A stretch of DNA of 64,000 bases from Gracilaria gracilis (GCA_030374805.1 JARGSG010000094.1:165813-229812); one strand, 5' to 3'. Shown: positions 32,495-45,500, counted from the first letter of the stretch. Made by a program: numbers and translations. Notes: generated by a model from the letters alone, not told the origin.

Positions 32495-33405
32495 GTGCAA
32501 GAGAACCGTTCGGGTGTGGGACATGAGAGGTAGGCTGGCGGAGATTGAGAGCGGCGGTGAAGACGGGCATGACGGGGTGATAGTGTGCGTGGCGGTGAGT
32601 GCGGACGGGAAGCGGATCGCGTCGGGGTCGCGAGACGGGACGAATCGGCTGTGGAACGGCGAGAGCGGCGCGCTGCGGCCAGAGGCGCTGCGCATGCACA
32701 CCGAATGGGTGTGCGACGTTTCGTTGAGCGCGGCCGGGCGGCGGCTCTCGTGCGGCGGCGGTGACGACGCGACGGTTCGAGTGCGCGACGTGCGCAGTGC
32801 GCGCGTCGCGACGGCGAGCCGCTGCGCGGCCACAGCCGCAGCGTGTCATGCGTGGCGATGGGCGCGGACGGGGCGCGCGCCGCGTCGGCGTCCACGGACG
32901 CGGAGGTGCGCGTGTGCCACACGCAGCGCAGCGCTGCCCTTGTGGAGCCGCTGCGCGGCCACGAGGAGGGCGCCACGTGCGCGGGCATGTCCGCGGACGG
33001 CATGCGCGTGGCGCACGCGTTGGGGTCGTATGGCAGGACGCAGCGCGTGTGGGACGTGGCGGCGCACGTGGCCACGCACCGCTTCCCCAGCGCCGGTTCG
33101 TATTCTCCACGTGTCGTGTCGCTGCGCAGCGCGAGCGCCGTCGTTTGGCTTTGCGATCATCGCAGCGCGCACGAGTGCAGTCACTAGTAGATAGAGCTAG
33201 ATACATATGATAGACAGTTTGGAGCACTCGACTTGAGTGCCGCATCCGGCGCCGCCGCCCTGTCCATGGCGCTCCACCGAAATGGAGCTCGAGCTTAGCC
33301 ACTCGCGGCGCCACCGTCTGTGGCTCGGCCGCGCAAGATGTGCTGAGGGATACGCTTTACCGCAGCTGCAAGCTCGGCTTCTTTTTACGAATCTCGCCGT
33401 TCATC
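32495..33405 (+). pseudogene. Degenerate WD40 copy of the TIR-NB-WD40 gene
   Basis: This stretch matches the 3' end of the TIR-NB-ARC-WD40 gene (38340-39190, minus) in opposite orientation, at high DNA similarity. WD repeats are still readable: VCVAVSADGKRIASGSRDG, DVSLSAAGRRLSCGG, then in another frame ADGARAASASTDAEVRV and RVWDVAAHVATHRF. Key Trp residues of the WD pairs are lost in several repeats (VRVRD for VRVWD), frames change near 32830, and a short insertion follows the stop near 33187. The TIR and NB-ARC parts are absent. The region is strongly GC-rich compared with its surroundings, like the parental exon. Confidence 0.85.
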
Positions 33406-34593
33406 CTCCTAACTTCAGGGCAGAAACTGTCATGCGCGAGAGAAGGGCCCGCCTTGCAACGAGTAAATTGTTCAAGAGCACTTTGGATTGCGTTCTTACG
33501 CTTTCTCTAGACTGAGGAACACCAGCTCCGTCGGAAGTCAACTACTGACTGCTCTTGCATTTTGTTCGTGGTTTTGCTTCGCTCCGCTACTGGTATTCTG
33601 TTTTTCAACCACCCTCTCACCTTTCAAATTAGTTTCACAACTACTTTTTAATTTGTATTTCTATCTTTTTTCCCATTTCGTTGTAAGGGACAGCAGATCG
33701 GCAGCTCACAGCACCACAGCTCACAACGACTCACGAGCACTTGTCATGTGCGAATGTGAAACGCTGGCTTTATGCGATGGCCTTCATCTTGTATCATAGT
33801 CCTCTCCCGTTCAACAAATTCAGGATGAACGCAGCGGCTGCGGTATACAGCACGCTCTTGAACCTATGCCACCAAATGCTCTTGTTGCTCACGATATGCA
33901 TGTCTGTGAAAAACATTAGTAACACTAACAAAACGCTCATAAAGCTTCCCTTTAGGCAAGACCGCAGAAAACATCTGAGACACCAGCACAATTACCGTGC
34001 CGGAACCCTGTTTATGGATTGACTTAAACACGTCTCGACCAATTCCCTCAATTGTCCAAACCGAGGTTGGGAAGAGAGTGGATGAACTCTGTCAATGCAG
34101 AAAGCCCAACTAGCTTGGAAGTATGTGCTTCTGTGCCTTCGAACCAGAAGACCCACAAAAAGTCCTTGCCCAACGACTGAACAGAGCTATTTATCCCAAT
34201 CACGTGGCGATAAGACGATCCTGTGCGTGTATGAAACTAGGATTGTTGTACAAAGTCACCCTTCGGTTGGTTGGTGGAGGGATACCACTCGTCGTCGTCG
34301 ACCATTGTGCCTTACGACACGGCGTGCTTTGAACTTCAAAGCACGCTGTTTGGTAAGTCAAAGTTTGAACGCGTCAGTTGTTCATCGAGGCCATTCTATG
34401 AAGCTCGCTGCAAAGGGAGTGGCATCTGTCCTCGTTTAGTATGTGTAGGCAAATCCTCGTTGTACCCTTTTATCAGTTCCATCAGTGAGATTTTGTGATT
34501 GTTGGTTTGCTTGCGTGAGGGGCTAGATGTTTTCTATGATCCGCACTCCCCTAATTGGTGATGTAGTCGACGTCTTTCGTCAAAGGATACTCC
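33406..34593. other. No supported gene; one perfect hairpin
   Basis: Short ORFs only. Two overlapping frames at 34095-34440 are protein-like but show no domain. A perfect hairpin is listed separately. Confidence 0.4.
34322..34346. repeat. Perfect hairpin, 11-bp stem
   Basis: GCGTGCTTTGA and TCAAAGCACGC flank a 3-base loop (act). Confidence 0.75.
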
Positions 34594-34603
34594 GTATATA
34601 TAT
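34594..34603 (+). promoter_or_regulatory. TATA-like element
   Basis: gtatatatat about 105 bases upstream of the ATG of the secreted Cys-rich protein, a suitable distance for a core promoter with a short leader. Confidence 0.5.
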
Positions 34604-34705
34604 GTATGTACTCAGAGACACGAGGCTCAAAACTAGCGCAGCAGACACTCACGACTTCCCGAATCAGTATTCCCAAAGCGAGCCCGCCTAATATCTCTGT
34701 CAAAA

Positions 34706-35266
34706 ATGTTCATCGCACTATGGATCTGTTTTGCCTCACTTGCCATTGCCTACTTTCCTCCCCGCCCGACTCCGGCTTATGACGGGAACTGTGAAAAGAA
34801 AAGTGACTGTAATTATCAACCCGGCTCAGTCTGTCACAACTTTCGACCTAACACTGAAAGAAGGTACCCTGCCCCACGTCCCCTTAATCTGTGTGTGGTG
34901 CCTGCGCAACTTGGGGAAGAATGTGGGGAGATCCATTTCAAGATTTGTGCTGGTAACCTTCAATGCCATGAAACGGGCAGTGGGTACGGCAAATGCGTGA
35001 ACAATGTCGACGTTGGAGATGCGTGCGATGAACAGAATCGCATATGCCGCGGCTCATGCACGAAAGGAAGGTGTGAAGCCAATGAGGTTGGACCGGGAGC
35101 ATTTTGTGGTGGGTCTTTTACGAGGTGTCGGCGAGGATTGCAATGTGTTCCTCACCAAGGCAAACGAAGATGTGCACCTCCTCAGAACGTCGGTGGAATT
35201 TGTGATCATCCTTTCTGGGTTTGTAGGAGTGGCCTTCGCTGTGTGACCCATTTCTGCCGTTCCTAG
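34706..35266 (+). CDS. Secreted Cys-rich protein
   Basis: 186 residues with a short N-terminal signal peptide (IALWICFASLAIA) and a probable cleavage before YFPPRP. The mature part has about 20 cysteines in three to four repeats of the form GxxCGxxxxxCxxGLxCxxxxGxxxC, for example GAFCGGSFTRCRRGLQC and GGICDHPFWVCRSGLRC. The pattern recalls dickkopf/colipase-like or other small disulphide-rich extracellular modules, but no specific family can be named. A TATA-like run precedes it and no intron is needed. The even Cys number supports full disulphide pairing outside the cell. Confidence 0.75.
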   Translation: MFIALWICFASLAIAYFPPRPTPAYDGNCEKKSDCNYQPGSVCHNFRPNTERRYPAPRPLNLCVVPAQLGEECGEIHFKICAGNLQCHETGSGYGKCVNNVDVGDACDEQNRICRGSCTKGRCEANEVGPGAFCGGSFTRCRRGLQCVPHQGKRRCAPPQNVGGICDHPFWVCRSGLRCVTHFCRS

Positions 35267-36395
35267 AGAGAGATTACATATATCGAATTTAAGTATTATG
35301 AAACAGATGGAAAAGGTGTGATCGTGATGTTTCAGATCTATTGTATCCATTCGCATTCTATGAAAAGGGCTGAATTGAAGATGATAAACTTTCTATTTCT
35401 ATTCTCCACCGTGCTGTTGGACGGCATTGCGTGCACGTTTGTGCTCCTATGCGCCTCGGTCACCATAGCAATCGAAAAATCGTTGAAGCGCAGGGATGAC
35501 CGTCTGCAATATTTCTCACCAGGTACCGCCGTTTTCAGATTGGAAGTTTACAAAGCACTCATGGTTTCTGATAGTGCTAAGAAAGCTATTACTGGAGTTG
35601 CCTGTCCATTCTAAGTTTAATGCTTGGGGCGGAAGGCTGATATCTTCTCTTTCTTTTTTTAGAAATACAACTGCTCTATGATAGGCAAGTCGTTCGAAGA
35701 CTTACAAAACATTATTCACATTTACACATATTCCCTTCCGACAGGAATGCTAAATGCGCCACAAAATCCAGCACATTATTGAAAAACCTATCAAAGTGCC
35801 CATAATGAAGCCCGCCATAGTGGTTTTGTTGACCTGTATGTGCATCGAGAACCATTCTTGGCATTAAATGCAGGTCTTCATTGGCTGGTATCAGAAACCA
35901 GCCACACTGCATTTCAGGACGTGGAGAACTGGAGTTATGTACCAAGTTGGTACCTTTTGTAGCGCTTTCTGAAATATGGAGGATCTGGAGCATGCTGGAA
36001 ATTCACAAACAACGGGTGTTGACGATATCCGTAATTTAAGATTAGTTTTGTTTACAAATTGTAACGCGCAAGCACAATTAGGTGTATAAATTACAAATGA
36101 GTGTGAGAAGTTATCTGAATTTAATTTTCTTGCACTTGTGCTGCCGGAAACGTACATCAATGATTTACGGTCAATTCAAAAGTGATTAATTCAATAATAC
36201 TATTGCACATTTCATGTACTGTGCGCACTAAACTACACGTATTGTTTCACACATTCCTATTCTTTTGCAAGATAAAAACTTTTCCCGTAACTCTATATAA
36301 TGGCGGTGCGCCCGATGCGGTTCACAGCCACATCGCTGTGCTCTGTTTCAGCGGCCAGTAATTTATATACACAGCAATGTGAACAGAAAAGCGAA
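35267..36395. other. No supported gene
   Basis: A plus-strand ORF at 35360-35614 has one hydrophobic stretch but nothing else in its favour. Confidence 0.4.
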
Positions 36396-36740
36396 CTATA
36401 CGGTGCACGCGCCACTGCCAAGGAGAACAGCACGCGTGTCCACGTGCGCCCGGTGCGCCACCACGTCGCACACGCGCAGCGCATTGTCACATGCCGCCGA
36501 CGCCACGCCCACGTGGCCACGCCCTACGGTCGTGCCCGCTGCGTAACACGCGAACGATGTGAAACAATTGGGGTACAAAAGCGTCTGGCCGGACAGCTGA
36601 TGAACGTGGACAACGATTCTTGTAGTGAGCTCCCACAAACGAGGCACAGCCGCGCTGTGCGCCATCTCCGTAGCCAAATACGAGCGCGTCATTAACACCA
36701 TCGTGCACGCGCGGCACGCAAACTCAAGTGTTCCTCGCGG
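36396..36740 (-). pseudogene. Possible WD40 relic
   Basis: On the minus strand, GHVGVASAACDNALRVCDVVAHRAH near 36440-36520 resembles the last WD repeats of the 38.3-kb gene (GTRVASSEDKTLRVWDVAAH), with the WD Trp changed to Cys. Upstream residues are only vaguely WD-like. The segment shares the GC-rich composition of the other two WD40 loci. Confidence 0.35.
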
Positions 36741-38304
36741 CGACGTTGGGCGCAACACCTCCCCCCGTCCGGAGCTGCGCTTCAGTTTGCTCCCTTGCTC
36801 TCGCTCAACTTTCTGGTTGCCTGCTGCACTCCACTGCGCGCAGCCGCGCGTGGAGCCGACTGTGCTAGTGATTGTGGTAGTGGACCACGTCTGTCGTGTG
36901 CGTGCTGCAGCTGCCTTCCGCACTGACGCTGTGCGGCGCACGCGCTTCGTTGACTGACTCGCTTATGCGTGCGTTAACCGTTGCAACCTGCCTCCCGCCT
37001 GACAAGGGTTCATAGCCGAAAACGAAAACAATAGCGATACTGTTTTATAACAAACTACAACTTTATGCTTATCAGTTTGTATCATGAGTAACAAATGCGG
37101 TTTAGTAATGAATATAATGTATCACTAAACTTTTGCTTTCAGCGGTAGTCAGTTAGTCAATAGCCACCCACTTTTTTTTTATTAGTTAGTCAGACAAAAA
37201 TGCGGCTCCTTACTTTGCACAAGAGCGCACCGCTTCGACAGGCAACGCCAATCTGCCGAATTCTGAGCTTGCCATCAATTTATGCAGAAGCACCGACAAA
37301 ATACGGGATCCCAATCAGGTTTGTATCCATCCGCGCACAGGGTTTCACAGGAGACATTCAGAAATTTTGGTTATCGAGTGACAGATAAACGTCGCTGAAG
37401 CATTGGTGAGAATTACAAACGACGAAGATGAAGAGATGGAGTGAGCCAATTCTGGAACACAAATGTAGTGGTGGATTAGGAAGATCGATGTATTAGTTAA
37501 TAGTGTGCGCTTTCATAAGCACCTTTATCTTATTGATGGTGCAATACACCATGAGAGAAACCAGCGTGATGTGTTAGGATTTATCGCTGATGTTTGCTAC
37601 GTACCCAAGGGTATGCTCACGATGAGGCGTGTGCATGAGCAGGGGCTCATGTCGTGAGGAAGGGAGCGAAGTGAATTGAAGGCTGTGGTAAAGGGAAGGC
37701 TCTAATGTCGTAATGAGCTGTAATAAACTCGAGAGATACCGTGAAGACAATGGAATGGTAAGGAATAATACCTTCATATGATTAGTATTTATTTGCGTTT
37801 TGTGGAAATATGCGTCACGGAAATGGAATCACTTACATAAAATCGGTGTACAGTTACCACGACGTCCTTCACACCGGAACTGTTGAAGGCTTCGGACATC
37901 CTAGTAACAAAAGGCCTATAGGACAGACATAGGTTACGTCATAGAGTACACACAACTAGTGATCCTGACACTTGATAGAATTGCTTATAAAAACTGCATC
38001 GACAGACTACGAGAGCATCGAAACGCTTCTACAGTCTGGTCGCTTACGATTCAAATCGTGAAATCTAATACTTGTGTGAAATTCAATCAGGCTTTCCAAC
38101 GTTTAGAAGATGCCATCCCACGCTCTGAAATTGTTGTACCGTTGGTAATTTGCGGGCCCTCAAAATTGGGCACCCGATGTCACAAGAAGTGTAGGGGCAG
38201 GTTAGTTGCAAAGCATCTGCTATACGGCAAAGGATTGCGTCGCCGAAATGCAGATGTGTTTTATTGACATGACAATACCCCAAAACAATGGTTTGGATGA
38301 TCGT
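36741..38304. other. No supported gene
   Basis: Only scattered short ORFs without recognisable features. Confidence 0.4.
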
Positions 38305-41300
38305 TTACTGCTGCATCTGCATCTGACAGAATCGAAGCCCACGGCCAGATATGCAAAAGAAGCCGAGCTTGCAGCTGCGGCACAACGCACAAGCCTCTGC
38401 AGTGCCGAGCCACAGACGATGGTGTTGCGGGTCGCTGAGCTCGAGCTCCATTTCGGTCGAGCCCCATGGACAGGGCGGCAGCGGCTCCGGATGCGGCACA
38501 CACGTCGAGTGCTCCAAACTGCACACGTGCGCGCTGCCATCCTCAAGCCAAACGACGGCGCTCGCGACGCCCAACGAAACGACACGTGGATCATACCAAT
38601 CAGGGAGGGAGAAGCGGTGCGTGGCCACGTGCGCTGCCACGTCCCACACGCGCAGCGTCTTGTCCTCCGACGACGCCACGCGCGTGCCGTCCGCGGACAT
38701 GTCCACGCACTCGACCCAGCGCTCGTGGCCGCGCAGCGGCTCGCCAACGGCGGCGCCGCGCTGCGTGTCCCACACGCGCACCTCCCCGTCAAACGACCCC
38801 GACGCGGCGCGCGCCCCGTCCGCGCTCATCGCCACGCATGACACGCTGCCGCCGTGGCCGCGCAGCGGCTCGCCCACGGCGCGCGCACTGCGCACGTCCC
38901 ACACTCGAACCGTCGCGTCGTCACCGCCGGACACGAGCCGCCGCCCGTCCGCGCTAAACGAAACATCCCACACCCAGTCGGTGTGCCCGCGCAGCGCCTC
39001 TGGCAGCAGCGCGCCGCTCTCGCCGTCCCACAGCCGAATCGTCCCGTCCCGCGACCCCGACGCGATCCGCTTCCCGTCCGCACTCACGGCCACGCGCACA
39101 ATCGCCGCATCATGGCCGTCTTCACAGCCGCTCTCAGCCTCCGCCTGCTCGCTGCTCATGTCCCACACTCGAACCGTTCCGTCCTCATCCCCATAAAGTC
39201 CCTCTACACCGTCTTCCGATGCTCCCACAAACGTAATGTATTCCCCATCACAAAGAACTGTTGTCACGGCGCCCCCATTCTCATGCTCCCACGACCCAAA
39301 CGCTCCATTCTCCGATGCCCAGAGAATCTTGCTGTCTTTTGCAGCAAACTCCACGTTTGTCACCGCATCTCCAGTCTCAGCAACACCCAAACTTCTTCCA
39401 GTTTCTGCATGCCAGACGCGAATACATTCATCGCTCGATCCGGAAGCAATCTTTTCCCCATTCTCACTGAATGCCACACACAGTACCCCACCTTCATGTC
39501 CCGATAGCGCCTCACAAACCGCTTCTCCGTTCTCCGCGTTCCATACCCATACCGTGCCGTCAACCAATCCACACACAACCTTTCTTCCACTCCCACTCAC
39601 AGCAACACAAAACACCGTCTCTTCTCTCCCGGTTTCCATTTCACGAGGCGCATCACCGCCCTGCAAGTCCCACAGTAATACCTTGCCGTTGTCTTCAAGC
39701 CCACATGCAACCCATCTTGAGTCCTCGCTCACACAAATGCACCACGCCGAATCCGTGCTCTGTCCAATCACAGTCTCCACACTCAACTCAGCGTCCCACT
39801 CACCCCCGTCGACATCCACGCACACAACTGTTTGTCCATCTTTTGACATTGCAGCCCTCCGAAAACTTCCTGCAATTTCGGCTGTGCTTCGACTTCCGTA
39901 CATCACATTATACTTCACTACTCGCACAAATTCATTCCCAAAATGGCAGAGCACCCTCAGATCGTTTCCCTTCTTCACCACTCCAATAACTTCCCCTCCC
40001 ACTGAAATGCTCTCCATAACAGCCCCTCCTGCAGCTGTCAGGAAACCTTTCTTTGCCTTCAGCCATGGTCTTTCTGCAACCTCTTCAATCTCATTCACAA
40101 ACCTCCGTGTGGTCTCGCACTTTTCCGAGTACCCCACCAGACGTCCGTACAGCTGAAAGTGGGCTTCTCGAGCGTTCTCCATTACGGCATGATGGCTCAA
40201 TCGTACTGCATTTGCAATCACCCCCAGAGCCCTCTTCTTCTCCTCCTTTCTTTCCATATCAGAGCAATCCACAGCCTTCTTCCCGGTGGAAATGCCACTC
40301 TCAACACCAAAAATTCCACCACTCTGCATACGCTTCACCACCCATTGCGGTTTTAACAACAACCAAAGCAATTCTTCATACTCTCCAGCTTCATGCAGCA
40401 GTCGACAAACGTTATTTTCGATATATCCGTCATCATCTATCACATTCCACCATTCTCTTCTCTTCCGCTCGGTTGTACGGTATGCAACCGCCAATTCGTC
40501 CGCAACCTCCCCATCATTCACGCTCGATTTCCAGCAACATAATCTTTTCAGGTTCACCCAAACACCAGCGTTCCTTGTTTTTCTCTTATCGACTTTCACA
40601 GAAACCCTCCTCGCTTGAGATTCAATAGCATCTCCACAGCCACTAAAGTAGTTGTTCAACAAGCGTTTGAAATGCCCTTGCTTCGCATTATTCGTATCGA
40701 ATAGGAGAGAATCAAGGATATCGTCGTGAACACGCAGCACCGAACTCAATTCTCCTTTACCCTCCGGGATTGCCACATCCACGACAGCAACCGAATTGAG
40801 CGCTTTCATCACTTCCAGAGCGCTCGCCTCCTCGCTCAAACCCCACAGCCGTCGAAGCATCGATACGGGCACCTCTTGTTGTTTCTGTAGTACACACAGT
40901 GATCGATGCATCTCCCGAATGGATAAAGGAAAGTTCCCCTGCTCAATTCTCTTCTCCCAACGAAGCTCCAGTATTGAGATAGAGGCGTTTGTAACATTCC
41001 GAACCAGTCCATATCCCGTCACTTTGCCCTCAATTATCGTATTCGGTTCCCTCTGCAGTTTCTCATTATACAAACGCAGAGCATCTTCTTTGGGTCCCTT
41101 CAATGATGAGAAGTACTCTCGAACGCCTGACCCAGTGACCGCGAGCAGTAAAGGTATTCCCACACATGCCTCTAATATACGCTCCAATGCTTCTTCGTTT
41201 ACCTTCTTCTTAATAGTGTCGTGATCCATCTCTGAGTGTTTCAGGAATATAACTCGCGAAGCTTCAGCTTCCCTTGGCCCAAACTGTATACATTTTTCGG

Positions 41301-42506
41301 CTTCCTTGGCCAGTTCTTTCTCCCTCGTTGTGTATACAAGGCGGCTTTCTGTGTTAATCATATCAGCCAACACGTAGAACGTATTTGCGTCGAATCCATT
41401 CGCCATCCAAACATCATCAACAAGAAATAGGCATGTGTGGCGTGCGAACCAAATCCCCGCCTTATCTACAGCTTTCTGTAGTTGTTTCATACTGCGTATG
41501 TTACTTGCAAGCCGTTCATCTCCCTGTCGCTTCAACAACGCGGGCTATCTCCTGAATGAGCACATCAATTCCAGCATCTTTGCCAAGACGCATGAACTGC
41601 ACACCATCGGGGAACCTCGATTTGACACCGTCAGCATATTTTAAGCCCCGTAGGGCACAGCTCTTCCCAATTCCACCTCGACCAGCAGCCAGTAACATAG
41701 CCAGTATCTTATACTCCGACTGTTCTAGAACAGCCGCCTTCAGCCTTCCCTCGAACGTATCTGAGGAATTGTAATCCAGGGTGAGTCTTGGTGGGTTGTG
41801 CGGAACAGTACCAGATGTTCTGAACACTCTGGTTCACTCTTTGAGACGCCGGTTTGATCTCGAGTGGGCGGTATATAACCACCAAGTCAGGTTTCTCTTC
41901 TCGAAGGCGTTCCAAGATTCTGTTTTGTACCATTTCAATGAAGGATTCTCTGGTGGAGGCCATGTTGGAACGGTCGCGGTTGGATGCACCGAGGTCGTTC
42001 TCGATGCTCCACACTGTAGCGGCTGTGTGTAGTGCATGCGAAACATCTTGGAGAGGAACTGTACCATCCATGGCCCGCTTGATGAGCCCGTGCTGGCGAA
42101 AGAGACTGCTGTATGTATGGACGATGTCTGGGTCGCGGCAGTCGCGCGTGGTAAGACGGTAGAATACAGGGATAAGCAATGGAGGCGTGTTTTCGGGGGC
42201 TACAATACCGTCATAACGTTTGACGAAGCAAATAAGCTCACGCATTGGCCACTCCTTGGCAACGAATTCGGGACTCATGATGAAGACGCCGACGGGAGCG
42301 GTTTGCATGGCGTGGTCCATGACGTTTGGGCAATGGTCGCCGAGGCGGAAAGACTGGACGTCGAAGAAGATGGAGATGCCACGTCTGCAAAGTCGTTCAT
42401 ACAATGGACGGGCGATGGTCTCCTTGTCTTCCCCGGCATGGCTAAGGAAGATGTCGAAAGATTGCATCTGCGCGGAAGCAGACGACGAAGATGCGTTTGA
42501 AGACAT
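38305..42506 (-). pseudogene. TIR-NB-ARC-WD40 receptor-like gene, two frame changes
   Basis: Start ATG at 42504-42506. The TIR domain (residues 15-150) has FDIFLSHAGEDKE, FFDVQSFRLGD, VFIMSPEFVAKEWPMREL (with the Glu expected of a TIR NADase active site) and LLIPVFYRL. After a frame change near 41830-41850 comes NB-ARC: P-loop GRGGIGKSC. After a second change near 41530 come kinase-2 (CLFLVDDVW), RNBS-B-like RLVYTTRE and a GxP-like VGIPLLLAV. The rest of the 1077-codon frame holds about ten WD40 repeats, the last four nearly uniform (GHTDWVWDVSFSADGRRL, TVRVWDVRSARAVGEPLRGH). This is a STAND architecture: TIR as effector, NB-ARC as switch, WD40 as sensor, analogous to plant TIR-NLRs but with a propeller instead of LRRs. 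Both shifts are +1. They could be micro-introns, sequencing errors or true decay, so whether the gene works is open. Confidence 0.85.
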
Positions 42507-45500
42507 GGAAGGAAAATGAGCGTCTGCGGGCGGCTACGAACGCGAGATGAAAGTGTGGGTAAGGGTGCGTTGGGAGTGAGTGCTGCGGAAGGAAGAAGAG
42601 GGAGGCGATACGGCTGAGGTAGAGCACGGAGCCGTCGTGGGAGCTGGGGCGGAGCAGGCTCGAGAAGAAACGAGCGTGCGCACGTGGAGGCAACGGCGCG
42701 CCAACTGTTGTCTGTGTGATCTCGATTGTCGACAACGCACCACATCGGGCCGCAGCCAATGAAATTGATTGCTCGATACCTGGTGAGCGCGAGTGTGAAT
42801 CGAGTTTGGCCCGGCCCCAAAACATAAAAACGTTTACACGCAACACACGTGCCTGTAAACGGAGAAGGACACCGTGCAAGGTGGGAGCGCGACATGTGGA
42901 CACGCATGCGTTGCACGTGTAAACCAAGAAAGCTTTCCCGGGAGCATGCGGGAAAGTTCAAAAGCACCAAAAACCATAGTTTTGAATCCTGCAATATATG
43001 TTTCTAAAAGTTTAATTCTCTGTTATTGTGGCAACCAATTTTCGTGTATAGACTCACGCAACCAAAGGAGTCTTTTATTTTTTCATGGTGCCGTAGATTT
43101 ACCTGATGCGCAACTGTGTTCGTCAGCATATGAATGTTAAAACGAATTTGAAAGCCTTTCTTCTCTTTTTTACAAGTGTATTAAAAATATTTATCCATAA
43201 AACTATTTTTCTGCTAAATAAATCTGAAAAGGCGGTTAAAAAAGTATAGTATTATATGCCAGTCCCTGCTGCCAAGAAAACTTCCTATTCTGCGACGAGA
43301 AAAAAAATTTCAATTCCACTAAAACAGCTATGCTTTTGATCACAATTTTCAATATGGGAAAGTAAAAAAGAGAGCTCTACACTTTATGTAACTAACTATT
43401 TTTAATGTAAACTGATTTCCTCGCAATTTCCACGCTTCAAAGCGATATGCTTTATCTTGGTAGTCTTTGCAGCTGATCAAATAAATCTATTTGTAACTTC
43501 CACATACTCTTAGATCTATTTTACTGAGGCCAGACGTCCATTAATTCCCATCTGTATATTTTTTGAATAATTGGAAATATTTTGACTACATATATGTATT
43601 TACAGTAAGAACTACTTGATTATCACTCTTGTGAAACTTCAACCATAAATATCCTCTTACAAATGGTGCTGTGCCATATATCTAAGGTTTTAGTCTTTAC
43701 AAATATATAAAGATATAAAACTCTCGTTCTTTTATACAGTTCATAACAGTTCTATGACTTTAACAAATGTTTTCTCTGCATTGAATGGAACTATCAATAG
43801 ACTGCAAAATTGTTCATTCGGGTTATATTATACTCCTTCGAAACAGGTTTTCTCCGTTTTCAATTTCCAAGTACACGATATTAGCAAAAGCAAAGAAGCA
43901 TATGGAGTACAGATGAGGATTGTGTCTGAACTTGTAACTCAGAACTCTATACTTTTTCATGCTCTGATTAAACTTCTCATGGCGAGCCCTTACCTGTTTG
44001 TGCTGTCCTGGGTGTGCTGCAGACACCGAACTTGGGGTAGTACATCTCTCATCCATATGGCCGTTGTCTGCTAAAGCACGTTCACCCTTTCTTAACATTT
44101 TTTTTCATCCTCTTTCTGAAAATTGTGACGTACTTTGCTTCTCCACACAGAAAAAAACCGTAAGCACAAACCATTTGACCAGAAACTACACTCTAACGGA
44201 TTTCATATCGCAGACCTGGCTCATTAAACTCATGAGAAAACCACTTCGAACTAAAAGGAGATGGTTTCAATATTTGAAAATCAACGCCGTCGATGAAGAC
44301 ATGTACTTTGTCTACATTTCTGCATACTTTTTTTCCATGTTATCTGCATTTTTGTTTGTATTTGTTTTGATGCATTTAAGGATCGAAAAGTTTTTTCATC
44401 AGCATCAACAATTTTATAATTGGCTGATTCCGTGGCATAGATTTTTAAGAACAAGAAACTCCAAAGCAAGTGAACCGGCCGAATAAAAATTGAGAGTGCT
44501 GGATTAATTCTACGCCACAAATCAGCACAGACGTGATGGCTTGCTCCAAAGAGTGCAAAAAAGCGTCTTCGTTTAACGATATAGCTAAGTTTAATACTGC
44601 GTTTGATAATGACCTCCGCGTTGTTTTGAAAGTTTGCAAGACTGCAATACGTATCGAAGTTGAAGGTGAGATCTTTCTGCTGGAATGAGAATGCTTTTCA
44701 ACAGCTCCCGTGAACGGGTTTCGGTCTGCGCCGAAACGGATCTATATAGGGTTTTCATCATGAACTGAGTCTTGTTGAATTAGCAGTTTTTAGATCGTCT
44801 ACTACCTTGTGTTCTTGTAGAACCTTTGATTTAATTACATTAATTTACCCTGAATCGTTGTGTGAAAGTAAGAAATTCACGAAAAAACACAGAAATTCAG
44901 ATGACACAAAAGCGTTGCTGAGGTTAAACCTTGTGCTCCAACACACTGTTCTATTCATTTCGGTTTGCCACGTAATCACATATGCAGCATCCCGACCTTA
45001 TACTCTAAATAATCGTAAAGTAGGTGCAAAAAAGTTTTATGTCTTCTCTCCTGTCAATTTCAACGATTTTAAAGTAGATATTAGTAAAACAGGCGTCTAA
45101 ATCATTAGATTTTAGTTAAAGTTAACCTTCAGAAACTAAAATAGGCCGTTCTCTTAAGAGCATAAGTTTTTGTTGCGGATGGGAAGAGCTGTTTTTTCTT
45201 AAGGTTATCCACACTCCGTTAGAAACCATCTCTAACAATATTTTTAAAATGCCCAAATGGTATCTGGCTAGGTGATAGTTTGGATTTTAATGTGCGGCCT
45301 TTCACGTTTTTTGTTAAAACTTGCACTTTTGAAACAACATATGTTAGAGGATTGAATGCTTCGGAAAGCAGTTAAAGTCTGTGATAATGCAAGCGGTTCT
45401 ATTCTATGAACTTACATAGAAGAGAGACAGAAGTCATGAACATTTTAAGAGGTTAGCACATATGAACTTTGTGTTTTAACATGCTTGAGGTGAACAACAT

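Noticed and set aside
32361-33314. Long Arg/Pro/Ala-rich minus-strand ORFs over the WD40 copy
   Set aside because: Shadow frames produced by very GC-rich WD40 sequence; the plus strand carries the WD motifs.
35360-35614. Small ORF with one hydrophobic segment
   Set aside because: No signal, family or promoter support; likely chance in AT-rich DNA.
38351-40156. Long Ser/Thr/Pro-rich plus-strand ORFs opposite the WD40 gene
   Set aside because: Complement frames of the WD repeats; no domain of their own.
43754-44486. Two overlapping plus-strand ORFs in the 42.5-45.5 kb gap
   Set aside because: AT-driven composition, no domain, no signal peptide and no promoter-like feature at a sensible distance.
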